Made by a program: the position numbers and the translations under genes. Positions 21,187 to 31,805 of a stretch of DNA of 64,000 bases are shown piece after piece. Position 1 is the stretch's first letter. Each line of letters begins with the position of its first letter. This DNA comes from Odontocerum albicorne. Lineage: Eukaryota > Arthropoda > Insecta > Trichoptera > Odontoceridae. Where the stretch lies: positions 15,011,757 through 15,075,756 of the forward strand of contig OX463856.1 of NCBI GenBank assembly GCA_949825065.1, read 5' to 3'. The notes beneath the pieces were generated by a model. That model was not told the origin of the DNA and searched no databases. It saw only the letters and a program-made list of their open reading frames with translations.

Positions 21187-21407
21187 AATATAACGTGTTT
21201 CATTCCTGATTTTTCTTTCCTATCCAGCATCCCTTCCTTTTCATTTTCCTTTGATTGCTGATAGCTTACATTTACATTAATATATTTATGTCCATAAATG
21301 TGAATAATCTTTTGAATATTTTTTGTGACCACGTAACTTCCTTTATTTACTTTTGTCTGGTTAGTTGGAAGAGATTGCTGCCTGGCAATAAATCCACCAG
21401 ATTTTTT
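21187..21407 (+). mobile_element. LINE-A 3' UTR, continuation after the RTE insertion
   Basis: TATAACGTGTTTCATTCCTG, TTTTTCTTTCC, CATCCCTTCCTTTTC, TTGATTGCTGATAGC, GTGACCACGTAACTTCC and TTTACTTTTGTCTGG follow the order seen at 10341-10620, and the copy ends with TTGGAAGAGATTGCTGCCTG and CAATAAATCCACCAG. Confidence 0.8.
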
Positions 21408-21600
21408 TCCTTCCCCTGGCGAGTTTATTGATATGTGGCAATCTCTTCCAACCAACCGAATGATGTTTTTTAATGGGCTCTTAGTGAAAACCAGACTGGA
21501 ATTCCATTTAAAAAATCTGAATTCCAGCGGGGATCGAACCCGCAACCTCCAGATCGGCAGACAAGCGTCTTACCACCAGGCCACGGAGGTCATCACCAGA
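21408..21600 (-). mobile_element. SINE1 copy, minus strand, well preserved
   Basis: The complement reads GATGACCTCCGTGGCC, TGGTGGTAAGACGCTTGTCT (A box), GCGGGTTCGATCCCCGC (good B box), ATTCCAGTCTGGTTTTCACT, then TCGGTTGGTTGGAAGAGATT and a shortened tail. It abuts the LINE-A 3' end tail-to-tail, so two inversely oriented tails form a potential hairpin. The minus-strand frames here are shadows. Confidence 0.82.
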
Positions 21601-22384
21601 TTGTTTTAACAGTGAAGTGTTAAGTTCTCCTTTACAATATTCAGATGTTCTATTTTTGTCTTCCCACTCTCCTGAGCCCCATCGAATCACTAAATAAATT
21701 ATTCTTTGCTTGGTCAATGTCTTACCATACATGCAGTATAAATACCCGCGCCATCGCAATCTTGCATTTTTTATAATTCTTGTTACGCTAACTCCCTCAA
21801 ATGTGATGTAGAGCTTTTCGTTACACCTCTGTCTCCACGCGTTGTCGTTATAAATAAAAAAAATAAGTAATCTTGTGATGTTGAAAATTCAAAGATAAAA
21901 ATATAAATTTACAAACAATTTCAAGCTTCTTATCACCATATAAAATGATAAATAATATTAAAAAATAAATTGCGCATTTGATTTATATAATATATATTTG
22001 TTAAGGTTGTTTTTTCTCAGATGATGGTAGTTTTACCAAAAATATTGGAAATAATATAGCGACTGGAAACAAAATCAACATGGTACTTAAATATTTATGT
22101 TTTATGTTCCTGACTATTTGAGATAGAAAAATATCAATCTGTTTAGACTGATATTAAGTACTCTTCCAAGAGCTCTTCCTGTGTTTCGCAGTCTCTTCAT
22201 TTTGAATGAGGTCTTGGATAATGACACCTTCAACATTTCAGAAAATGTGTATAAAGAAATCATATTGAGTATTCTTAGTAATGGTGGTTTCGACACCATT
22301 ATTCCTTATTTGATTCGTTTTAACTGAAAACATTTATTTTTATACTTTTTATGTTGTTGAGTGTAATTTGTATTTGTACAAACT
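21601..22384. other. Stretch without recognised gene or repeat family
   Basis: Low-complexity A/T in places. The small frame on the minus strand at 22114-22299 has no family signature. Confidence 0.4.
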
Positions 22385-22845
22385 ACATAACATCACGTAA
22401 TTTTCCTGTCGGGGTAGGCAGAGATGAGAGATCACCAAACTTCCCTGTCCTGATACAGTTCTATCACCTCTCTAACGTACATATTTGTAATATTTTCATA
22501 CAACCCCAGCAATTCATCTAACTTTTACATTTTCATCTTCCAAAACATCATTTACTTGATCCAACGACATTTTCATTGGACTTCTTGTACCATGATTTTC
22601 ACATATTTATACAGTATATTAGTTTCGTTAGTCTTTCTTCGTTAATTTGTTTTTCATGCCCTAAACACTCTGACTACTTTTCTTTATCTTACTTAATATA
22701 CCTTAAGTTCATTCATCTCTAATCACATCATTCCGTATTATGTCATAAATTTTAACCCCACGTCTTCTTCTGAATGCTCTCATTTCTACATAATTTATTC
22801 GGTTTCATCAGTATTTTTCCCCATCCACGGTTCACTTTTTTACAT
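22385..22845 (-). mobile_element. LINE-B fragment, minus strand
   Basis: The 3' phrase GTCGGGGTAGGCAGAG at 22410-22425 is the complement of the family's last codons (AYPDR-like). Moving up on the minus strand are Arg/Cys-poor decayed sequence, LDQVNDVLEDENVK-like, RLTKLIYC-like, and YDIIRNDVIRDE (complement of TCATCTCTAATCACATCATT). Frames are broken. Confidence 0.72.
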
Positions 22846-23034
22846 CAAAGCTAGTATTAGAATACTGTCGTGGATTATCATAGAATATGTGGATACTGTC
22901 CAGTTGGAGTATAAATGTTTGAGTTTTCTAGTGTAAATACTAAAGCTTATATTAAAATTCAAATACGAATTTTAAATCTTGAAAGTATTGTTATGGGAAA
23001 ATTATTTATACCATACATATAATTACATACGTTT

Positions 23035-23400
23035 TTATCATCACGCTATTTCCCCTTTTGGGGTAGACAGAGAATACAGCACCCAATTTAGCTTTCAGGT
23101 TACGAAATACTTCATTCGCCTTTTCCCCATTCCTACATTTTTTGATACAGTTTATTTTGTTTATATTGCTTACCTTTTATTCTTTAATACTTTCATTCAC
23201 TGAGTTCAATATTTTTTCTCTCGATTGTTTCCTCTAGTACGGCTTTCGCCATGCTTGAATTATACATCTTTTAGTTAGTATTTTATCGCCTATCTGTCCA
23301 AAATGCTCATATTACCTCCAAGTGCTTTTTTTCATGCTATTCAACGCACCGGTTTTTTGCTCACGTTCAATTTAAATTACATTTCTTATTCAGATATCAA
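23035..23400 (-). mobile_element. LINE-B fragment, minus strand, strongly decayed
   Basis: GGGGTAGACAGAGAATACAG, CACTGAGTTCAATA, CCTCTAGTACGGCTTTCGCC, CCAAAATGCTCATATTAC and CTCACGTTCAATTTAAATTAC follow the order of the better minus copies. Coding content is lost. Confidence 0.55.
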
Positions 23401-23579
23401 TTACACACCACATATTATTCTCAGCACACACAATTCATAAACAGGCATATTTGTATTTTTTTCTTCCATTGCACATCCAAAAATATATTATTTATAAATG
23501 TAATACTGTAGAACTTTTTTTTCATAATAAATATAATTGTTTTATATGTGATTATAATTTTGTATTTTTTCTTGAACAA

Positions 23580-23653
23580 TGATTGATCGCGACGGCCTCC
23601 TTTAAAAATGTAGCTCAAGTGCACAAAAAGGTTGGGCAGCCCTGATCTAAAGA
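23580..23653. mobile_element. hAT-like right terminus remnant
   Basis: Ends GGTTGGGCAGCCCTG, the complement of CAGGGCTGCCCAACC, a common hAT terminus. The left end was not found, and no 8-bp duplication could be paired with the downstream ATCTAAAG. Confidence 0.4.
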
Positions 23654-24369
23654 GTTGTTTAGTTAAGAGTCAAATGTCACTTGCTTTGCTGCATAATATC
23701 TGTGTCGGAAAATGTCTTATTGAGAAGCACCTTGAAAGCCTTTATGTCAACACCTTTTAGATACTCAGGAAGAAAGTACCATTTACTGCATGTGCCTAAA
23801 TATATAAATAAATAATAGATAAATTTACAGTCAAATAGTTTGTAAATATAGCTTGTGAAATACACAATACTTGGCACCGATGGGCGTTGGACTGGAATAT
23901 AACTAGTAAGAATAAGGGCTCTATACATAAATGTATCCAACAGTCAACATTTAAAACCATGGTTTAATATAATAAGAATGAACAAGATGGAAGTGTCTGT
24001 CATGTGTCGTTTGCGTACAGACCACTGCGTGGTGGCTAGTCACCTTTACATAATGGGTGTTGTGGAGAATCTCGCCTACGAGTGTGTTCTGAATAATAAA
24101 ACCGTAGACCATATATTTTTCGGTAGTCCTTTGCGATACAGATTTGATTTGCTAAAAGCCATATTTCCATAAGCCAATGAAAGTTGCGTTTCTTCTTTCT
24201 TCGAGGATCTTTTACATTTATAGATCGATCGTTAAATTGTTTGAGCATAAGCTGTTGAAACTTTAAATTATCTAGAATTTGTATTTTTAAATCAAGTTTC
24301 ATTGTATTGACTCATTTAATTGTTTAATGAATGTAATTAGGTAGCACAAACTATCCAACCTTGGGTGGA
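23654..24369. other. Stretch without recognised gene or repeat family
   Basis: Short frames at 23677-23940 (minus), 23978-24172 (plus) and 24036-24302 (minus) have no family signature and overlap each other. Nothing supported. Confidence 0.4.
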
Positions 24370-24590
24370 TTGTCTATTTAAAAAATCTTTAAATAACATA
24401 TATTATATGTTAAGGATGTGGCAAATAAATAGATTTGAGAGGAAGGCTATCAAGATGTGTGAGCTCATCTCATAATATTCTCCCAATCAAGACATAACCA
24501 GACCAAAAGGAAGGCAAACACGGCCTGGAGGACTCCATGCGGTTTTCAGTCCATACGGTTGTACACGTAAACTCCGTCCATTCTTCTTGT
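24370..24590. repeat. R1 dispersed repeat copy
   Basis: AGAGGAAGGCTATCAAGATG, TGAGCTCATCTCATAATATT, CTCCCAATCAAGACATAACC, GGCAAACACGGCCTGG, CATGCGGTTTTCAGTCC and TTGTACACGTAAACT match the R1 order at 3779-4330 and 58440-58590. The end of the copy adjoins LINE-C. Confidence 0.6.
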
Positions 24591-24597
24591 TGTATAG

Positions 24598-25330
24598 CTC
24601 ATGACTGAGCATCGTGATTCCCACGATAACCTCTGATGAATCCTCTCCAACCATCTCTGCACTCCGCGGTTCGGCGAGCAGTTGTTAGGGATAGTCCTGA
24701 TGCGCCACTCACTTGGTCAGTCCAACGCATTGGTAGTCTTCCTCTGGTGCGTCGTTTTTCCACGCTTGCAGTAACCACAAGCCTATCCAAACATCTTCTT
24801 GGATACAAGCAATCTGGCCAAAGAATCGGAGGACTTCTCGAGACATATTTTCGATAATCAGGCGATGATTCTTAATTATTCGAGAATGTAAGCGTTGGTT
24901 CATCTTGCTGTCCATGTTATTTGTAATGTCCTGCAGCACGACATTTCAAATGGAATTGTTCTACGTCTCTCGTTTGCTATCACAGTCCAAGTCACCGCGC
25001 CATACATTAATATTACGAATACGAAAAACTTGACTAGACGCATTTTCATCACGATGGTGATAGTTCAGCTCTTCCGCATCTTTTCCAGCTTTGACATCGT
25101 ATTTTTTGTCATTCAGTTCTTCTTTTTACCTGTAGCCTCTCATCATCCATTGTTGGTTATACTGGAGCCTAAGTAAATAAATTCAGTAACCACTTCTAGA
25201 CTATTCTCATTATTTTGTGGCAGTTTGTTACTGCGGTCTATCATCATTAACTTACTTTTTGACTTATTGATTTCCAGGCCTAAAAGCTTGCTCTCTTGTT
25301 CCATCTTTTTAAGAATCGGGGGCATTTTTT
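24598..25330 (-). mobile_element. LINE-C reverse-transcriptase fragment, minus strand
   Basis: Minus-strand translation, in order: LGLEINKSKSKLMMID, VVTEFIYLGSSITNNG, a decayed stretch, MRLVKFFVFVILMYGAVTWT, ANERRRTIPFEMSCCRTLQ, LEKSSDSLARLYPRR, DRLVVTASVEKRRTRGRLPM, RWTDQVSGASGL, ECRDGWRGFIRGYRGNHDAQ, then stop. This is the RT thumb and C-terminus of a common insect LINE type (KTKxMxxD ... FxYLGSxI ... LMYGAETWT ... RGRxPxRWTDQ). Frameshifts near 24940 and 25140 and several stops make it inactive. A second, poorer copy is at 49094-49340. Confidence 0.82.
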
Positions 25331-25770
25331 CTTCTATTATATAATATATAAAAATAAAAGATATTAAGTAGTTGATACAAACTCAATAAATATGAATGAA
25401 AAATAAATAAAATATAATTTTAATATTGTATATTGCACACACTCCCACATTCATACATAACCTCAGTTTTACTGATAGTGTTGAGAGAAAAAATAAATTG
25501 AGAGCCCTACTGACAAAATAAAAATATACTTGATGGCATTTTTTTAGTATTAGTTCATTCTTTTATAAGTTTCATACTCATTGAAATATTTGATTTGATG
25601 TTAATACATGTTAATAAGCATAACTATGAGCTCCCATTTATCAAACCTGTGAGTTTATTAATTACTGGAGTAGACGAGTTACTTGCAAAACATCATCGAC
25701 GTATTAATACTAAACTTTGCGGAATGATAACATTAACCTCATTCGATATGATAGGCTATCCCTCTTTATT
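25331..25770. other. Stretch without recognised gene
   Basis: 25331-25470 loosely resembles the distal part of R1 at 58590-58720 (TTGATA.AA..CAATAAAT, CACACACTC.CA). The rest shows nothing. Confidence 0.35.
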
Positions 25771-26142
25771 GAGTATGATTGTCAACCATACTGTGGTTGG
25801 AAAACGCCTGTACGTGTATTAGTTTATTGTGTGCAAGCTGTTGCACTTCAGTAAAGCACACATTCTTGATAAATCTAACCCAAAATTCTGATGTTAAGGA
25901 CATTTGCAAGACGATATTAGCGGGGTATAACTGATGCAGCCTTTCGTTAGGAAAAGTTTTTTTTATTTTGAGCACTATTTACTGTATAGCTTGATAGCGC
26001 AATAGGAATTCACAATAAAGTATAGAAAAAAACAAGTTAGATTTTAAGTAAAACCAGTCCGGTAAGAAATCAGTATTGAATAGAACCTGGTTCACTCACT
26101 TGCTTACTGTGAAAGGTAACCGTTAGGTTCCTCCCACCGACA
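25771..26142 (-). mobile_element. SINE-S2 copy, minus strand
   Basis: Begins with ATGATTGTCAACCAT, then CCTGTACGTGTATTAG, GCACTTCAG, GATGCAGCCTTTCGTTAGG, AAGTAAAACCAGTCCGG, ATAGAACCTGGTTCACTCAC (degraded B box), CGTTAGGTTCCTCCCACCG. Same order as 8601-8915. Confidence 0.62.
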
Positions 26143-26149
26143 TTTTAAC

Positions 26150-26252
26150 CTAGTTGACGAAATCGTAAAAGAAATAGAACCCTTTTATAAACATCAGGAA
26201 TTGAACCTGAAATCCTTTGGTAGAAGATAAGCGTTCTAAAATCTAGGTCGAG
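26150..26252 (-). mobile_element. tRNA-headed SINE remnant (SINE1-like), minus strand
   Basis: The complement has CGACCTAGATTTTAGAACGC, GATTTCAGGTTCAATTCCTG (B box) and an A/T body. It follows the S2 head directly. Confidence 0.45.
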
Positions 26253-26499
26253 TAGGAAATATTATTGTGATATGTCGAAAAAATGACGTTAACTTTATTT
26301 GCAATTGGTCTTCTATCATCATTATGCAGGAACACAAACAATGATTAAAAAACGTCCTTTTCCTCGATTTACATCAACAAAATATTCGCATTGAGATATA
26401 CAATCTTAGTAAGTAATAATTATTGCCCTAGTACGAGGATGAAATCGAAATACTGCAACAATAGCTCTATCTTTTCCTTCTATCAATCTCTTAATCATT

Positions 26500-26694
26500 A
26501 TTTTCCGGGTTCAAGCGCTGTTACGGTTCTAATCAAAGTTCATAGTTTGTTAAAAAACATTATTTTTCTTTCGGAAATTAAATTCAATCCTATTGAAAGA
26601 CAAATGAACCTTTAAAAAATATATTAAAATGCAGCGCCTTTGGAGAGAGTTTGCTCTATTAACGACGCTATATAAAATGCCCTTTTATTATTTT
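26500..26694 (+). repeat. R3 3' end, interrupted
   Basis: CCGGGTTCAAGCGC at 26506-26519 and GCAGCGCCTTTGGAGAGAGT at 26631-26650 are the two halves of the R3 3' block, separated by about 110 bp of unrelated sequence. The hairpin is AGCG/CGCT outside and AGAG/CTCT inside, followed by TATATAAAATGCCCTTTTATT. Confidence 0.55.
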
Positions 26695-26870
26695 GTCTCA
26701 TCCTCAGTGAGATACAGGCAAAAGCCTAGTTTACTGGGGATACGACAAATGAAAGGCAACAAACCTATATTCATTAAAATTGTATGTCCAAATCAAATAA
26801 CCTGTTGTTTTTTCGCAAATTGTGTATATTTCTTGTCATGAGTAATAATAAATAAATAAATAAATACTGT
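26695..26870 (+). mobile_element. LINE-F 3' end with TAAA tail
   Basis: ACTGGGGATACGACAAATG, GAAAGGCAACAAACC, ATTGTATGTCCAAATC, AACCTGTTGTTTTTTCGC, AATTGTGTATATTTCTTGTC, then (AATA)n to 26867. The same end occurs twice, in opposite orientation, in the foldback at 27100-27547. The TAAA-type tail suggests a LINE; no coding part was found. Confidence 0.6.
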
Positions 26871-27099
26871 TATTGTTAAGTCGATTTGCAAGTAAAGGAA
26901 CGCAGCGGCTGCGGCAATTAGCTTAAAAAAATACTTGTTATGAAAACTGCAGGAAGCTTACCAAAAAATGACGAACAGTTCGTCAATGCAATACCACCAC
27001 CCTTGCTGTTATGGGAGACAAAATAACTCACAATCTATCGCGATCTGTGGTATAATATCGAAATCTATGTATTATGAGCAGGCCTAATTTTGTCACAAA

Positions 27100-27547
27100 G
27101 AAAGAACTAACCGAAGACATAATTTTTTTAGGTGCAAAACGCTTGAGTGCAAAGGATAGCACCGATGATGGTCTTAAGGTTCGGCATCATCTATTTTTTT
27201 TTTATTATTTATTATTACACACGACAAGAAATATACACAATTTGCGAAAAAACAACAGGTAATTTGATTTGGACATACAGTTTTAATGGATCTGGGCTTG
27301 TTGCCTTTCATTTGTCGTATCCCCAGTAAAATGAAAGGCAACAAACCCAGATCCATTAAAATTGTATGTCCAAATCAAATTACCTGTTGTTTTTTTTCGT
27401 AAATTGTGTATATTTCTTGTCATGTGTAATAATAAATAAAAAAAAAAAAAAAAAAATAGATGTCGAACCTTAAGACCATCATCGGTGCTATCCTTTGCAC
27501 TCAAGTGTTTTGCACATAAAAAAATTATGTCTTCGGTTAGTTCTTTC
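27100..27547. repeat. Foldback: two LINE-F ends in head-on inverted orientation
   Basis: Arms 27100-27311 and 27331-27547 are near-perfect reverse complements around a 19-bp spacer. Each arm contains the LINE-F 3' end, then an A/T tail, then unique sequence (TAAGACCATCATCGGTGCTA, TCCTTTGCACTCAAG, TTATGTCTTCGGTTAG). Because the unique flank is inverted as well, the palindrome did not arise from two separate insertions. The outer edge is followed by extra copies of CTTCGGTTAG. Small frames here mirror each other and are not genes. Confidence 0.88.
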
Positions 27548-27619
27548 CTTCGGTTAGTTGTTTCCTTCGGTTAGGTCATCAGATAAGGAAACTAGCTCGC
27601 TAGTTATTTTCCTTATTCC

Positions 27620-27750
27620 TCGAAATTAACAAACTTGTAAAGGCCTGAAGTTCTAACAGACGAACCACAAAGAAACCTTTATAGATCTCTTGATATGTTA
27701 TAATAAGACATTTGGCTTTAAGTTGAGTGGAGTGTATCATATTTTTAACT
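27620..27750 (-). repeat. R3 fragment, minus strand
   Basis: The complement has CTCAACTTAAAGCCAAATGT, TATAACATATCAAGAGATC and AAGGTTTCTTTGTGGTTCG, aligning with 14408-14490. Confidence 0.5.
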
Positions 27751-27984
27751 AATTGCAAATTGTAGCATGATTCTAAAGGCAAAGAAATTATTTTAAAAGC
27801 AATAACTTTTCATTTTACGAAGTTTTACCAGGCAAAGCACACGGACCGTTTAAGTTCAAAGCTTTTGGCTTAACCACCGTTATCTAGGGTGAGGTTTAAC
27901 AATATAAGTTATTGTTGTCCTCTCCTTTGTTTCCTGTTACTACGGTAACATCCATATGTGTATTGTATTATATTAAGCTTTCGT

Positions 27985-28395
27985 TGTAGGTATATAGTAG
28001 AACTTGGCGGTTTTCTCGCTATGCAGAAAACTCTTCCTACCAACCAGTGGTTTAATTTAAAACGTGACTGAAACCGAACACGTTACAATCATCATTATCA
28101 ATATCACGTCATATTCTTATATGGTAGAACTATGCAAAGAGAGCAGATTCTCACTTTATTCAATCTTGGCAATATTTTTTGCTTCAGCCAGCCATCATGT
28201 ATACTCGCCTATTATAAAGGCTTTTCACTCTTCCCTTTTTCAAAATTTGATTTCATTGGTCGTGTCACGTTTTTCTAGATCTTAAGTAACTTCTCGGAAC
28301 TTGAAATTACTTGTGTAGATTAGTTTAATCCATAACTTGTTGTTAAAAAGGTAGGTGTCTTATTAACCAAACCATGGAGGTCGTCAATATACTCG
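27985..28395 (-). mobile_element. SINE1 remnant, minus strand, interrupted
   Basis: Tail complement at 27990-28050 (AACTTGGCGG, CTCTTCCTACCAACCAG) and head complement at 28360-28385 (TTAACCAAACCATGGAGGTC, GTC) are about 310 bp apart, more than the usual ~100. The gap holds unrelated AT-rich sequence with no recognised insert. Confidence 0.4.
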
Positions 28396-28419
28396 TAGAT
28401 CATTTTTAATAAAAAAAAA

Positions 28420-29650
28420 TATTGCTTTTTTTTTGTTTTATACTCTTTTTTTCTGTCCATACAGTGAGACTAAGTAAGTAGTTGCTAACTATCGTAAGAC
28501 TTCCTTCGTTATTTGGAAATAATCAAACAGGCACTGAAAAATACTTCTGTCCATACAGTGAGACTTAGTAAGTAGTTGCTAACTATCGTAAGACTTCCTT
28601 CGTTATTTGGAAAGAATCAAACAGACACTGAATAATACTTCTGTCCATGCAGTGAGACTTAGTAAGTAGTTGCTAACTATCGTAAGACTCCTTTCGTTAT
28701 TTGGAAATAATCAAACAGGCACTGAAAAATACTTCTGTCCATGCAGTGAGACTTAGTAAGCAGTTGCTAACTATCGTAAGACTTCCTTCGTTATTTGGAA
28801 ATAATCAAACAGACACTGAATAATACTTCTGTCCATGAAGTGAGACTTAGTAAGTAGTTGCTAACTATCGTAAGACTTCCTCCGTTATTTGGAAAGAATC
28901 AAACAGACACTGAATAATACTTCTGTCCATGCAGTGAGACTTAATAAGTAGTTGCTAACTATCGTAAGACTTCCTTAGTTATTTGGAAAGAATCAAACAG
29001 GCACTGAATAATACTTCTGTCCATGCAGTGAGACTTACTAAGCAGTTCCTAACTATCGTAATACTCCTTTCGTTATTTGGAAAGAATCAAACAGACACTG
29101 AATAATACTTCTGTCCATGCAGTGAGACTTAGTAAGTAGTTGCTAACTATAGTAAGACTCCTTTCGTTATTTGGAAATAATCAAACAGGCACTGAAAAAT
29201 ACTTCTGTCCATGCAGTGAGACTTAGTAAGCAGTTGCTAACTATCGTAAGACTTCCTTCGTTATTTGGAAATAATCAAACAGACACTGAATAATACTTCT
29301 GTCCATGAAGTGAGACTTAGTAAGTAGTTGCTAACTATCGTAAGACTTCCTTCGTTATTTGGAAAGAATCAAACAGACACTGAATAATACTTCTGTCCAT
29401 GCAGTGAGACTTAATAAGTAGTTGCTAACTATCGTAAGACTTCCTTAGTTATTTGGAAAGAATCAAACAGGCACTGAATAATACTTCTGTCCATGCAGTG
29501 AGACTTAGTAAGCAGTTCCTAACTATCGTAATACTCCTTTCGTTATTTGGAAAGAATCAAACAGACACTGAAAAATGCTTAATTTTAAGTCAGTGATGTT
29601 ACGTGTTTCATTATTACTTTGTCTTTTCTCTCCACCATGTCTGTAAATAA
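28420..29650 (+). mobile_element. LINE-A remnant expanded into a 94-bp satellite
   Basis: Twelve units of 94 bp start with CTGTCCAT at 28453 and then every 94 bp to 29487. The unit CTGTCCATGCAGTGAGACT ... GTAAGACTTCCTTCGTTATT ... ACACTGAAAAA aligns along its whole length with LINE-A 10234-10322 (CTGTCCATGCAGTGAGACTC ... ATAAGACTCGCTCCGTCC ... CGACTGAAAAA), which encodes HAVRLWNQ to FKKRLKK. After the last unit, TTACGTGTTTCATT and TTTTCTCTCCACCATG continue as LINE-A 3' UTR, so the array lies in frame of the original element. A five-unit block repeats with a 470-bp higher-order period. Confidence 0.88.
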
Positions 29651-30394
29651 CTAAAATAAGCCTGTGTTTATTTGGGAACATTGAGAAAAAAATCGTTATA
29701 TCCACATTTCTGATTTGAATTAAGTACGAGTACATAAAACATTTTCTGAGCATAATAGACAACACTTGGCAATATTACTTTATATTTGGAAACGACCAGT
29801 TGGAGCCAGACAAACCCAGACAGAACATTAATGTTTATGATCGGTGATTACAATTACTGTTTAAAAATCTTTAGTGACCAACCGAAAAAATGTCATAAAC
29901 GATTTTATTCCATTTTGATTATACACTTAACTGATTTAATCTGATATTTTTATTGTTTTAGTTTTAATGAGAAAATTCTCTAAGGATTTGATTTCATTTG
30001 TAATTGACTCAAAAGAGGGTAATTTAATTTTTTTTGGATTTTATGTAGTTTAAAAAAAGGAAAATATTCTTTTCTGACATTTCTTTAAAAGTAGCATCAA
30101 CCGGCAGTAAAAACTTGTGACATGTTTAATAAAATAAATTAACATTGACGTACAAAATAAAATGAAAAAAAAAACATATGTTACCTTCCAGTCCGGCGAA
30201 ATAATTCCTTAGCAGAATTTTCAATGACTCTCAGTTATAAGCATTATGACAAAGAAAAGATTTTATTGAAATATTAGAAGTGTTTCGTCTTTTAGAAGAC
30301 ATAAGCAACTTAACGAGACTCAAAATTAAATAAATAAAAAACAAAAGTCACGAACTATATTTAATACTCCAAATACCATTAACGCATCTACAAC
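29651..30394. other. Stretch without recognised gene or repeat family
   Basis: AT-rich, no supported feature. Confidence 0.4.
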
Positions 30395-30540
30395 AAAATT
30401 CGGGGGTCGTAAATGATTGATTTATCTTGGGTCTGTAATTGTTGATAAAGGGGGATGTGACACTGATATCAAAAGAATAATAGGTATGACAGTTCACTTT
30501 AGTTTGATCCCACTACCCCCCGCGCTGTTTTGGGGGGACA
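30395..30540 (+). mobile_element. LINE RT fragment (YLGS motif)
   Basis: Plus-strand translation reads LIYLGSVIVDKGGCDTDIKR and then IIGMTVHFSL, the FxYLGSxIxxDGGxxxDIxxRI pattern found just after the RT catalytic core of several LINE clades. Only ~45 codons; the flanks do not extend the match, so the family is not assigned. Confidence 0.55.
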
Positions 30541-30822
30541 TAATAATCACTTTCATCCTTAGAACGATGTGAAAACTTCAAGAAAGTCAAGGAAGAACCT
30601 ATTCTGGTTGCCATGAATATGTTTATATTGCAGTCACAAGTGTGAGAGACTAGATAGGTACTTCTAGCGTGCTAAATACACATTCGGTGATGTTTTTTGT
30701 TATTGTCCTAAAAATGAATACTGCAATCCCTTCGAAACGTCGGCCATCATTTTAACCAAATGAAAACGCCAACAACACTGAAAAAAACTATTACTGGTCA
30801 AAAACAGATAGGAAAATATATT

Positions 30823-31423
30823 TCGTTTCTAACAAAATAATTCTCGTTTTGTGTATTACTGGTTATTATAGTATATTTTGATAACCTGCTTAATTTAATG
30901 TCATTAGGATACACATAATTACATGTTTCTAACAAAATAATTCTCGTTTTGTGTATTACTGGTTATTATAGTATATTTTGATAACCTGCTTAATTTAATG
31001 TCATTAGGATACACATAATTACATGTTTCTAACAAAATAATTCTCGTTTTGTGTATTACTGGTTATTATAGTATATTTTGATAACCTGCTTAATTTAATG
31101 TCATTAGGATACACATAATTACATGTTTCTAACAAAATAATTCTCGTTTTGTGTATTACTGGTTATTATAGTATATTTTGATAACCTGCTTAATTTAATG
31201 TCATTAGGATACACATAATTACATGTTTCTAACAAAATAATTCTCGTTTTGTGTATTACTGGTTATTATAGTATATTTTGATAACCTGCTTAATTTAATG
31301 TCATTAGGATACACATAATTACATGTTTCTAACAAAATAATTCTCGTTTTGTGTATTACTGGTTATTATAGTATATTTTGATAACCTGCTTAATTTAATG
31401 TCATTAGGATACACATAATTAAA
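30823..31423. repeat. Exact 100-bp tandem repeat, 6 units
   Basis: TTCTCGTTTT recurs at 30841, 30941, 31041, 31141, 31241 and 31341. By eye the units are identical over their full length. AT-rich, no coding content, no similarity to other families in the window. Confidence 0.97.
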
Positions 31424-31754
31424 TTATATCGAAAAAGTGTAGCAATACTGAATACAACGGTTTTTTTCTTCTTTTAAGAACGTATTGTGTTATTTGGGAG
31501 AAGTTTAATAAATCATCCCATTATTCAGGGGGAAATTGTGTTTTTGTATCCTGTACAATAGTTTTTGTTCTAGAAAATTTCACGAATCATCCTTATACAA
31601 ATAAACAAACAGACAAATGTGCCACTTTATTTCGTTGGGTCAATGCTTATAATTTAGAAAAAAATGGAATGAAATATGTATTTTTGACTCTCTCCCTTTC
31701 ATTTTTGTCGTCTTTCTCTCTGCTTTGTATATAATACTATTTAGAATAATATGG
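31424..31754. other. Stretch without recognised gene or repeat family
   Basis: Nothing supported beyond AT-rich sequence. Confidence 0.4.
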
Positions 31755-31805
31755 CCGACATCGACGACCTCCGTGACCTAGTTGGCAAGAAACCTTCGAT
31801 TAGAA
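31755..31805 (+). mobile_element. SINE1 head remnant, plus strand
   Basis: ACATCGACGACCTCCGTGAC, CTAGTTGGCAAGAAACC matches the start of SINE1 at 3540-3575; the B box and the body are missing. Confidence 0.5.

Noticed and set aside
28453..29576. CRISPR-like appearance of regularly spaced repeats
   Set aside because: Units are contiguous 94-bp tandem repeats without unique spacers, in an evident animal genome, and derive from LINE-A.
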